Assembly (NCBI GenBank): GCA_008828725.1
Contig: MEHQ01001399.1
Location: forward strand, 61,532 to 125,531
Length of the DNA stretch: 64,000 nucleotides
DNA from: Saccharina japonica
Lineage: Eukaryota > Sar > Phaeophyceae > Laminariales > Laminariaceae
Direction: 5' to 3'
Part shown: one piece after another, positions 10,601-22,600 of the stretch
Position numbering within the stretch: position 1 is the first letter of the stretch
How the letters are laid out: each line of letters starts with the position of its first letter
Translations under genes and position numbers: made by a program
Notes under the pieces: model-generated
The model's database searches: none
Seen by the model: only the letters and a program-made list of their open reading frames with translations
What the model was told of the DNA's origin: nothing

Positions 10601-13600
10601 GTGCTGTGCTGTGCTGTGCTGTGCTGTGCTGTGCTGTGCTGTGCTGTGCTGTGCTGTGCTGTGCTGTGCTGTGCTGTGCTGTGCTGTGCTGTGCTGTGCT
10701 GTGCTGTGCTGTGCTGTGCTGTGCTGTGCTGTGCTGTGCTGTGCTGTGCTGTGCTGTGCTGTGCTGTGCTGTGCTGTGCTGTGCTGTGCTGTGCTGTGCT
10801 GTGCTGTGCTGTGCTGTGCTGTGCTGTGCTGTGCTGTGCTGTGCTGTGCTGTGCTGTGCTGTGCTGTGCTGTGCTGTGCTGTGCTGTGCTGTGCTGTGCT
10901 GTGCTGTGCTGTGCTGTGCTGTGCTGTGCTGTGCTGTGCTGTGCTGTGCTGTGCTGTGCTGTGCTGTGCTGTGCTGTGCTGTGCTTCTTGTTGTCGGTGT
11001 GTGTCGTGGAGTGAACGGAACACCGCGGTCATCTATACAAGCATCAGTGCAGCAGTTACTCTCTACGACAACAATGGCAGCAGCAGCGGTGCAGCTGTCA
11101 TATTATAAGTATGTTGTTGCTGTTGTTTCTGACTTCGTTGCGGAATAAGGCGAAGCTACAACAGCATACAGCTGTGCAGCTGTGTGCCGGGTATGTAACC
11201 GAAGATCGCACGAAAGCGTATCAGTACAGCAGGCGCTCTCTTTCTCCGTGGGTTGGTTTTTGTGGAACTCTCTCTTCCCTTGACATGAGTCTGGCCTCCA
11301 TCCTTCGCCACAACGCTACTTTGAGCATCACGCGAGCAGCGACCGGCGGCCGCCGGTGAAGCCCCGTCGCACTGCACTGTACTCTACTCTACTCTATTAT
11401 ACCCTACGAGTACAGCAGCAGGATAGGTTGTGCTTCGTCGCTCTCCCGCTGCTCTATAACACAGTAGACGCTGTAAAATCGAGGCTCGAGCCTGCCGCCC
11501 GCACATCGGCGACAAGACATGACTCCCTTCGTCGGCGGGGTTCCACAGGCGACGCAAGCGAAACCAGAAAATCATTTGTTTTGTCCATAATCCATACCTG
11601 GTACCTGTTACCTGGTACATCGTTATTTGTTTAGGCACATTTTTCGGGCCGATTTCCAAGTCTGTGTTATCGATCCAAAATTCCGCCAATATCGGAATAC
11701 CTACAGTATGTAGACGAGCGCCGGACGGACCCTATGAATGAACGATTTCTTCCATTTGTGGGGGGGGGTGACCTCCGCCGTCAAGGTTGCCTAAAATGGC
11801 GGCGTAATGACTGGATCAAAGCTGCGTAGCCGCGGTACGAGTACGCGAAGTTTGTCCGACTCTAGCAAGACAAGGCCAAGCCAATTACAATCCAGGCTGC
11901 TTCATCGTCAACTTGTTATTTTAAACATGGCGTGTTATTTGGAAGCTTCAGTAAGGAGTGCGGTGCCTGCGAACTATAAAGTAGTGACGCGTATTGCGTG
12001 TGAAGAACTGGTATTGAGCTGTTCCCTCTCAAGCAAAAATGCATTATCTGCTGGTTACTTTAAATTGTGTTAAGTGCGAAACATGTGTCGTTTTATCGCT
12101 GATGTGTACGACAACAGCAGTATTACGTAGCTCGGTACACAGCGTGGGGGGTCACAAAAGCATTCGCTTTCTTGCAGAACCGAACCCCGAAAATGTCAGT
12201 ACGAGGGCCATAACAGGCAACAGCGGACGGCTATCAATAGGGGGGTAAGGGCTCCCAACTCTCGCGTGAAACGGCGTACGAGGGTTCATAACTGACTGCT
12301 GGCATCTTAATGTTGCGACCGCCACCGAGTGACGGATCATGTGCCAGCACGTCGAAAAGCTGTGCTTGCACTCCTATCCCGTCTGCTGCACCGAGTAGCG
12401 ACACTGAAGTCGGGCCTCGGTGTTGTTGCTGTTGGCCGTGGGAGGGCCTGGCATCGCATTTTTTTGTTCTGCCCAATGATATCATACGTGCTCCTGTAGC
12501 GACCATGATACACATGTGCGGCTTTGATTTACCATGATACAATGATGCAACTGTACAAACTACGCCACGGTGACGGAATCAGAAAGTGGAACGGCGCAAG
12601 CAAAGAGTCTTAAATAGTATGCTCAGCCTACAGGTGACAACGATAGCACGGCATCACGAAACGAAAACCTCAAGCAGGGCAGGCGGGGAGGGCCCCGGAT
12701 GATGACCATCCATTACTCGTGCCCCGACCTCTTGTCCTTGCGTTGCAGATGCTGGAGACGTCCGGAGCGTAGGGGTGGCGGTGGCGGGTCCAGAAGGGAA
12801 AGGAGGGACAGGGGCAGGGGCAGGAATAGGAGAGGGAGGCGCGGGGGGAGATGGGAGGAGATCGTCGACGGGGAGCAGGCTAGGGGCCATGTTGAGGAGG
12901 GGTACGCCCAGCCTGCACAACCTTCGCACCTACAGGTGGGTGGCGGGTAGCATTCCTGCGGTAAAGCCGTAAGCTTTGGAGCACGGCCGGATTATTCTGC
13001 GCTCTTTGGTGTTGGTTTGGCTCGAACGGGGTTGGGAGTGCTGTTTTGGGCTGACGTCTGTGTGTTGTTGTGGCTTAAAAGGGGTTTATTAATAGGAGGT
13101 TTGGTTTGCTGTGCTCAGATTTGGAGGCTCCTTGTGCTTGAAGAGGTTCACGGATTTTGACCATGCGCCCAGCCGCCCACCTGTGCTGGCTGAGCGAGAG
13201 GCGTATCGTGAGGCCGCTCGAGTAGACATGATTCTACGCGGATCGAGTCCGCCGCACCTGCACCTGTATCCGCTAGAGCGTTGGTGTCAAGCGGCTGAGC
13301 GATTGATGATTGATTCCAGAGTTGATTATTTGCTTCGTTACTCGATCAAACGATTGATTGGTTGATAAGTTGAGTTGTCGATATAGACTGACTGTACTTG
13401 GTGCAAAGCGGCTGAACGATGCATGATGGGTTGATCGGTTAATCGATTTGGTTGGTGGATTGGGTGATCACTTTTGTAGTGGACTGGTTGATTTGTACTT
13501 CGTATGAGGATAAGTATGTCACAGCGTTGTTGTAGCTCGCTGATGCGAACCCATCATCTCGAACAGTTCAGCCGGTTGAGCGCTTGCGGATATAAACCAA

Positions 13601-16600
13601 GCTGCTTGTGTCTAGGGTCATTTTACCTGGCTGCTGTGCTCTATGGTCTGGTCCGACACTTACTTGTAGAGTCTACTGTTGTTTCTGTTGCGGCTGTTGT
13701 TTGTGCGAAAACGTATGGTTCCTGTGGGTATTTGAGAGCGCACTGTCGGGTGTTATGAGACCTTGGGTAGTAATGGTCAGTGCATGGCTCGGAGGCATGC
13801 AAGCCTTCGTTCTCGCCTTCTTTCCTCTTGAGCACAGCACGTGTGGACCTGCAAGGTTTCAGTTGAACTTCTGAAAGCCAGTCCGATCGAGTGCACACCG
13901 TGCGTAACGCTTGACCTTATCCCTTGACCGTTTGGCGTTGTACCGCCACCCTCGCTTGATCGCATCCCGCATTTCATGCATTCGGTTCGTGCGTTAAACT
14001 GTTGTTTTTTATTTCCCCCTGTTCCACTGGCAGCACCACACACAAAATTCCCTTCAGGGGAAACGGGAGCAAGAACGCCCCGCAGTCCAAGCGAAACTTT
14101 TCATCTTCGTTGGAAGCGACGGGGGCGGAAGACCTCGCCCTCTCGGGCGTCGGAGACTCTCCTGTGCTCGAACTGGACGACCCTCCCGCCGGCCATTACG
14201 GCCGCAGTGACAGCGCCGACGCCAGCAGCGGCACGTCTGACCGCCACCGCTTCTCCAGCAATAGGAATAGTACCACCTCGCACGGACATTCGTTGAGCCT
14301 ACCCGGTAGTAGCAGTTTTGGCGGCGGCGGCGGCGGCAGCGGCGGCAGCGGCGGCGGCGGCGGCAGCGGCGGCAGCGGCAGCGGTGGCGAAAGTGATGGC
14401 GAAATCGGCACAATTTCGACTGCATTGTTTCCGGACAAGGGCGCACGCAACGACGAAAACGACGACGACGATAAAGGACGAGCAAGAGAAGGTGAGCTTG
14501 GGCCCGCGCAGTCCAAAAGGGTGTCGCGCCTCGCTCGGAAGACGATCAGGCCGCCGGTCCAGAATGGAGACAACGATTTCGAACCGGCGGCGCTCTCGTC
14601 TGATTCGGAGGTGAGTGGCGGAGAAGACGAACGCGAGCCCGGGCAGCCTCTCTCGGCGGCGGCAGCTTTTTTTGGCTGGAGGCGGGACCACTCGGCCCCC
14701 CCTTCCTGCCGATCCCCTCCGATAGTCGACGGGTTATCCCGAGCGGGTGCAGCGGCGGCAGCGGTAAGCACTGGCGAGGGCGTCGATGAGGAGGTGGCGT
14801 CGAGGGGAGTTGGCGGCGGGGAGGGAGACGGAGCGGCGGCGGCAGTGGCGGCGGCGATGGCATTTTCCCGGTCGCTTTCGAGTTCAGCGCGAGCCCAACC
14901 CGCCGGCGACGAAAGCGGGTCGTCTGCTGCTGACGGCATTCACCCTTCTGGGCCCTTCCAGAATTATCAGGGGGCAGGGGCCGACAGTTTAGGCGGGGCA
15001 TCGTCAGAGTTGGCTGCCGCTGAGGCAGGCGCAGGGGTGGCCGCAGCCCCCAAGCAGGAAAGCTTGGGCTTGGACACTGAGGACCGCCGCTTTGTAGGCG
15101 AGGACTCTGCCGCCGCCGCCGCCGCCCCCGGGATTGCCCCCGGCGTGTTGCGCCACAAGGCCAAACGGCGCATAGTGGACGGTCGAACAGTAGGGGGACG
15201 GGACGGGTACGTGTCAGCCCCTGACGTTTCATGCGTCCGCCGCGGCGATGGTGCCAGCGATGGTGGGCCCTCCGAGGCCGACAAGCGTTTGCCGAGGTCG
15301 CAGACGGTGCTGTTCGCCGAAGATAGCACCGGCGGCTCTGGGATGAGCGGCGGTTACCGCCGCCGAGGCGGGAGACGGAGAGGCGGGGCGGCGACCACAA
15401 CCACGGCATCCGGTGACGGAACAGACGATGACTCGAACCTCGCCGCCGACTCCGCCACCCCCACAGCGGGACAGTCGGCGCCCCCTGCCTCGAGCAAAGG
15501 TGGCTCTACCGCGGGCAGCAGCACTCGCCGGAGGTTAGCGGGGCTGTTGCACTTTCGTCGCCGCCGCAGCGTGGACGACTTGAGCGCGTCGGCCTCAGCC
15601 GGCAGTCCCCCACACCTCTCCTCTGTCCACCCTACGGCTGCTGCCGGCGCTCTAGACGCGCGGGAACGAACGTCGAGCAGAGGAGCAAGCCGTCCGCGCC
15701 GCAGCTCGCTGAGGAGGGTGCAATCTACGAGCTCTCTGAGGGAAGAGTCAATGGCCTTGGCGGCTGACGACGAAGACCACGCTCGGGCCCGCCTTGGTGC
15801 CGAAGGGAGCAGCGACGAAGGCGTTGATGCAGCTGCAGTCGCAACGCGCGGTGGTGGTGGTGGTGGTGGTGGTGGTGTTGTTATTGGTGATGCTGATGGT
15901 AATAGTAGCGGGGTGACAAGGGGAAGGCCTTCCCGGCGGCGGCTCCTGCCCAGCAGGTCGTCCGCGGGTGCAAGCGCGAGCCTCGAGCCCAAACGGCATA
16001 GGGAGTCACTCCTGGAGGCAGGGAAGCACAAGTTGAGGCGGGGTAGGAACAAGCTCACCCGCAGCTCCTTCGGCGGCGGCGAATTGTCGCTCAGATCTCG
16101 CTCGAAGGTGTCCGCGCAAACTTCACGAGGTACCGGGGACGCGAGGAACGAGCAAGAGGAGAAGGAGGAGGTAGACGACAATAACGAGCAGCTGGAATTG
16201 GAAGGCGCAACTTCTACAGCCGAAGACTCGGATAGGAAGTCACTGGCGCCCGGGAATAGAGGTGCGTGTGTACGTCGGAACTTTGTCCGGTAATCCGGTG
16301 ACTTCATTGTGGCTTCTCGTTGTTGCGGTTGGACATGTAACCGCCGGGCAAGGTCCAAGCCTCTGTTCTGCCGCCGCAGGTGCTCTTATTTTGTTGGCTT
16401 TGGCGTATCGTACCGCCCAGAGCAAATTATTACCCCGGGTGTCACAAGGTACATCTTCCCTTCCCCCTGACCTGCCCACCCGGCTCCTTCCTACCCTTCC
16501 TCGCACGGGCTCGTCGATCTGTGTTGAACGATGCTTGCTGGCGCCCCAAACATATTCAGCGTTTTCCACATGGGATATCATCTTTGTTTCTTTCTTTTTT

Positions 16601-19600
16601 ATCTTGAGACACGCGTCTTCACCTCGGAAGAGAAACTTGATGATAGGTAGACTTTGCGGTGGGTGTTTCTCTTGCGTGGCCGTTTCATAGGTTCACTGTT
16701 TGTTTTCATCCTGTACAGTTACACCGCCGGGGCGACCGGTTGACGTCATTGCGTTAGGTCTGCTCTTGAACCGCGGTTGTTGTTCTTGTTATCGTGAGCA
16801 TGGTGTGTTCGTCGTAACTACTGTACGGTAGCATATATTTTATGTACATTCGATTGCGTTCGTTTGTGATGAACCGTCGTCACATGCGACCCCCCATGTG
16901 CCCGCCTCGGTGTAATTCCTCTTTATTGTATGTGCAGCTGCGGCGCCTAGTGCAGCCACTGTTCCGATGCCGTCTTGTTTACTTGTATGCCCGTATCATG
17001 CGCCTAAACGTATCGTCACAACGCAGGCCCCCCGGCCAAACCCCAACTCGGGACGACTTACACCCAGCGGCCGAGCTCAGCGCCCGTCGACTCCGACACC
17101 GCCTCTCCTTGGAACACCTGGGGCTGCAGCCAGGCGGCAGACTTCCGCGTGAGGACGAAAGGTAAAGCCTTTCCAAAATGTAAACTCCTAATTTTTGCCA
17201 CGAGGCCCACCTCCTTTACCACCGCCGCCGCCCCCCCTCACGCGTCCCTGCCACTCTGCCTCCCTGCTTTTTTATTGGATAAGTCTTGGAACCGAAAGAG
17301 AGAACGCAAGAAGTATGTCCCCGGGATTAGAAAACGCCTCTTGGGTGTACAGGGATAAAGTATACCCCTTCCATCATGATCGGCCCTATAACAACACGAA
17401 AATGTAGGAAGTGGTTGAGGAAAAACAGGCCAATCGGCCTGCCCATTGTTGTACGCGAGGCACGCGGACATCGACATCGTTTTTATTTTTGTGTCTAGTT
17501 TCACGGAGTAAATACTCTTTGCGACAAGGTGCCGCGTCGATTGCCGACGAATTAATGCGGGGGTAGTAGCTCTGAGTAGGAATGTCCGGCTGATCGCAGC
17601 AGATGGGTCTCATTGAAGCCCGTCATGGTGCGAAACACAGCAACGACGGAATTCAACAACAGTCATTTCGGGCGCTATTAGTAGGTGTGTCTTCCATTGC
17701 ATTGATACTCCTCCCCAGAGGTGGTAAATTAGGCCTCCTCTCCCCCCCCCCTGTTCATCCCCCCCCCCCCCCTGCTCCGTCTCGAAAGGGATGCGTGGTC
17801 AATGGTCAAATGACTAAGGCAAGCAACAAATGAGTACGCCCCCCCCCGGTCTATGGCCATACGATTACGGCCGTGCACGACATGAGTACACCCCCCCCCG
17901 TACTGTCAAGTCCGCCTCACAAGTGGTCCTTAGTAGGATGCAGCTCACCCTTCATGCGACACGCCCAACACCTCACGGCGCTTCGCGCTTGGTGCTCGCA
18001 ATGTCTGCCTGGTCGGTGAAAACTCGACATGCTCCGTCCCGGCATTGCAGGGATGCGAGGGTCTATGGTCATTACGACTACGGTCATGCATGAAAAAAAA
18101 ATGAAATACACCCCCCCCCGTACTGTCGCGCATGGCGTTGTTACGCTCGTGGGCTTGCCTGCGTCAACGAGCGTTTTCCGCGCCGCGTCACCATTGCTGT
18201 GTTGCTCGCATTCTCACTGCCAACACGTATGTAGGGTAAGCGCACGCCGTGCGCCGTGTTCTACGGCAGAACAGAAAATGACGGCAGACGGGTTGAACCC
18301 CAAGACGAAATAGTTTCGCAGTCAGTTTCTCGGTTGTCGGCCTCAGTCTCTACCCGTCCCGAAGTCTTGGAGTATGCACCAATGCCAATCCTATCAAAGA
18401 AAACGACCGGCCTCTCTTCACCAGAAGAATCAATCTTGCTGTTGCATTATCGTTTTCATAGTCAAGTCGAGACGCAGTCCACCAGATAGACCCGGGATAG
18501 TGTAAGTTGTGGCGGTGCTCGCTCCCAGGCGACGTCGCTCTCAAAGAAAAGGCCGGGGCTCGTTGAAGGCAGTGAAATGGCGTAGCAGCGTCTTCCGCCG
18601 GGTTTTCATTTCACCGCATGTGAAAATTCTGACGAGCCTTCCGACACAGGCACCCCCGCTGTCAACACCCGTACGGGCCTCCATTTTTTTTGCCTCTCGT
18701 GTTTTGTTTCTCCTCTGAAAGAGACGCATGCTACGGTGGAGGTGCACCATTTTTTTGTTTGAGGGCGGCACCATTTTTCTGTTTTTGAGGGTCCTCACTC
18801 AAGGAGTCTTACACCTCACCCAAACGCTGATTCTGGAGGAAACTAAACGAGCTACAGTAGGCGACGAACGATCCCCTGGCTTTGGTGTAAAATGAAAAAT
18901 AGTGCAACGCAAGAATGATCTCACGAATTTGGGGACAAAATACTTGGAATTAGTGAACGATCCCCTGGAATTAATTAGAATGAAAATCGGACGATTTTGG
19001 GTTAACTCCTTAAGAACTGGTCCCACGAATTTGGGGACAAAATACTTGGAATTAGTGTAGGACATTTGTTTTCGATTACGAAGGGGTTAAGGAGCCCCTC
19101 CTCCGTCATTCAGAAACTGTTTCAGCAAAAACAAAATGCTACATACCTCTATCGAAGCACGCGTCAAGAACTCGACGTCTCCCCTCGCCAGTGAGTGAGA
19201 CATGACACCCCCCGGAACCTCGCTCCCACCAACCTCTCGCACACTCCCTGGTCCTCCACATGTCGTCTCTTTTTGTTGTTGAAAGGCTACGGCAAGTCGA
19301 GGCTGAAGGCGCCCTCAGCCCCGTCGCTCTACGAGCTCGCCAGCATCGACGCGTACAGCAGCCCGGCCGGAAGGCTGAGCGGGGTGTACCCGCTCTTCGA
19401 GCCCCCTGCGGCCTCCTCCGCCGGCGCAAAGATGTCGGCGGCACCGTCGGCGACGCCTGGGCCGGGCGCAAGCAGCGACTCGGAAGACACGGCAGGTAGC
19501 GAACGGGTGGTTGGTCTCGAGGGACGCCAAGCGGTGGGAGGAGAGAGTGGGTTAGAGAGCGAAGCCTGCGCGAGCGACAGGGACACGGGACACCCCGACA

Positions 19601-22600
19601 TCCCTCCGGTGTTCGTCGTGAACTGCCAGTTGCCGGACGTCCCGACCCCGTTCTCGGCCCAGGGCGACGGGCCCACCGTGCACGTGGTGTTTACCTTCCA
19701 CGCCACCCGTCAGCTGCGACGCTACGCTACTCAGATGGCGGCAGAAGAGCGTGCCGCCGCTGCCCCGCCACCCGCAGCTGCCACCGCCTCCGCCGCCGCC
19801 GCCGCCGCTCCTGACACCGCCACGGTAGCGGGCACTGCTGAACCTCCCTCGGTAGAGCTTCATCCCAGCAGTGAAACCAATCCTGCCGGCGGAGAGGCTG
19901 TTAGCCATGTAACGGAAGGGATCAATGGCGGTGCCGTAGATGGTAGCGGTGCTCCTGCGGAGGGCGAGCAAGACGTGGAGGTTGAAGGCGACGGAAGTAG
20001 TCTGGGGAATGGTAGGGACTCTTTGGGGGAGGGGAAGGGGGACGGGGAAGGTGGGGAGGTGCCCGGGTCTGTGCGTCTTCTGGCGGAGTGGATGCGGCGA
20101 GCGGAGGATGACGGTACTTTTCGGGGGAGGTTTAAAGCCATCGGCGACATCATCAACGCTGACGAGGCAAGCGCGTTATTTTTGTTTTGTTTTTTTCTAC
20201 CGGGGGGGCAGAGCGACGAGAAAAATCGCCCCGAGCCTTCTTGTAAGCGAAATAGATACCAATACGATTTCAAGTTTAAGAACCTTGCTTCTCGATCGTA
20301 TAGTGCAGTGCGCCACCGTAAACGTGTTTCCCACGAGAGCTGCGTAGAGGCCGGAATGTTTTTCGGTCTGTGAGCGACGCCAAGTAGGCGAGAAAAAACA
20401 CGCAACTTCGCACCAATTCACGCCATGCACCTGTACAGCAGTGTTATTGTGGCTCGATTGAAGTGCATTGCCGGATCACTGCGGTTGACGCGCAATCGAT
20501 TGCTTGCAGTCGAGCCAATGCCATCGACGGCGCCTGCAAGACTTGACATGGCACCTTCGGCAATCCACGCTGGACAATGATAGCACCATGAAATAAATAC
20601 AAGCTCCCGCAATGTCACTAGCTGCGGATGTTGCGTCATTGGCGCGGCGCGCACTCAACACACACGACGTGTGAGTGATTCGCGGACGGTAGCACCGCTT
20701 ACTTTTGTTATTAATAGCACCACCCCTTTTTCCTGCCCCCGCTTTGCCGTTAGACCCGCGCGTCAAATCGTCGAATGACATCTCCACATACGCAAAGGCA
20801 GCGCGTGCTGAGCGGTTTTGCCGTGCCCCTGTTTTTGATTATCCCTCTCAAGTCTTTAGAGGGAAAAGTTGACGGTAAAAAGTGACGATCACACAGCAGA
20901 ACGGCCACTGCGTTATCGGGGGATGATGCATCTTTAATGTCCGGATCACAATGGTTGCAATGCAAGGAATCGTACGGCACGGGCGTATCATAGTCCAACG
21001 CGTCGCTGGACGCTCACGCTGCTCGTAGATGGTTGAAAATACCACATTGGTTATCATGGTTTTTGTCGTAATCGCTACCGCTATCGAGGGGGGCCAAAGG
21101 GACTACCGTATATGACACTGTATACTACACCCCCTCGGGCGAATTTCAACGCCGATTTTCTCGACGACCGGTAGAGCGTTATCCCCGAGCGACCCGTCTA
21201 TGGAACGATCTCGACGAGATGCTCCGAAAGCCGCCTTTTTCGTTGTCTGTGCCCCCCAGGGTATGGAGAAAATTGGGTTTGAAATTCACCCCAGGGGGTG
21301 TGATATACACTGCCATATAAGGTAACGTGTCGTGGCGCGACGGCCAGCTACATGTAAGGTGGAAAGTCCCTGGGTAGTACCACAGGATCCCCCTCAATTA
21401 CGACCCCAACGTCCAATGATTGAGGCATGTTGCGACCCCAGGTACACCGCTTGATCGACACCACATCTAGGCGATTTTTAAACGCTCTACAGAATCTCAT
21501 TTTGTTTTTTCTGCAACGATTCGGTCTGTGATGTCGGTCGCCCATGCGCAGGTGGGTCTCCCGAGTATCGCCAAGCGGTTCAGGGGGAAGCCGCTCCTGG
21601 TGTACGGGAAGGAGTCCAGCGTGACGAGAGGAACGGGTTTCGCGGAGCTGGACCTCAACGCCCACGCCTTCTCCTACGTCGGTCGCAAGGTTTGTCTTCG
21701 TCCTTCGTGACATACATTTTTGGCGCAAGTGTACCGGTGTGTATATACTGGCACGGTTCATCATCCTTTGCCGTATAACACAAGGGTGAGGAGATAGCAC
21801 ACACTCCCTCGGCCTATTTTGCATGCTAGTTTTCTCGATAACGAGGAGGGTGCAAAGCGCCAAGCAGTGTGTCTGTGGAACTATGTCTCGACGAAAATCA
21901 TAGACCTTCCCAACGCCGCCGCCATTTTGGTTGTGTCTGTGCCTTCCTAGTTTCGGAGAAGCTCGTCTGTATAGCTATATAGGAAATCCTTCCGAGGGAG
22001 TGTGTCGTCTTATCATCTTGATTACAGTATACCGTATACGGTACCAGGTACCAGGTATGTTGTTTTGGTAACGATGCAGGGCGGATTGAAGCGGGTGTTT
22101 GTCTGTAACATATATGTAGGGGTCATTTGTGCCAACTGCGTTGGGCCATGATGCTCTACGGCAGCAGCAGCAGTAGCCTCCCCAAGAGTGTGCGTCGCCG
22201 GAGGAGGTGGACACCGCCTATTGGCTTGTCGGTGGCGCGACGGCCCCTATACTACTATTAGTATTAGTACTATTAGCAAGACGACGATGCGTGCCACGAC
22301 ATAGGTATGATAGCAGCTTCATTTTCGGCGGCTCTTTACGTGAGGACCTCTATACTACTAATAGCGTTGGTACTATTAGCAAGTTACCCGACAACCGAAT
22401 TCCGATTGATAGTGTAAGTCAAGCCCAATGCACAATCAAATGGGCTTGCAAATAAGGGTATATGCAGTGCATATGGGCTTGCAACTGATAGTATGCAATG
22501 CACTTTAGGAGCCCCGTTAGTGGTTTCCTTTTGGGGCTTAAAAGTGTTACAGGCATTATCCCTTTCGGGGCATGGCTGTGACCTCTCTCTCGCGCACTGC

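Noticed and set aside
9563..11148. Four open frames of 477-518 codons on both strands
   Set aside because: They are produced by the GTGCT array, whose 15-base super-unit has no stop codon in any frame. They encode only a repeated pentapeptide.
13111..13365. + strand open frame in intron 2 of the EDR2-like gene
   Set aside because: Exons 2 and 3 already join in phase without it, and its 3' part is a GATTGATTGG-type simple repeat.
14054..16358. Long - strand open frames antisense to exon 3 of the EDR2-like gene
   Set aside because: They are shadows of a GC-rich, low-complexity exon. The + strand frame joins in phase to domain-coding exons; the antisense frames do not.
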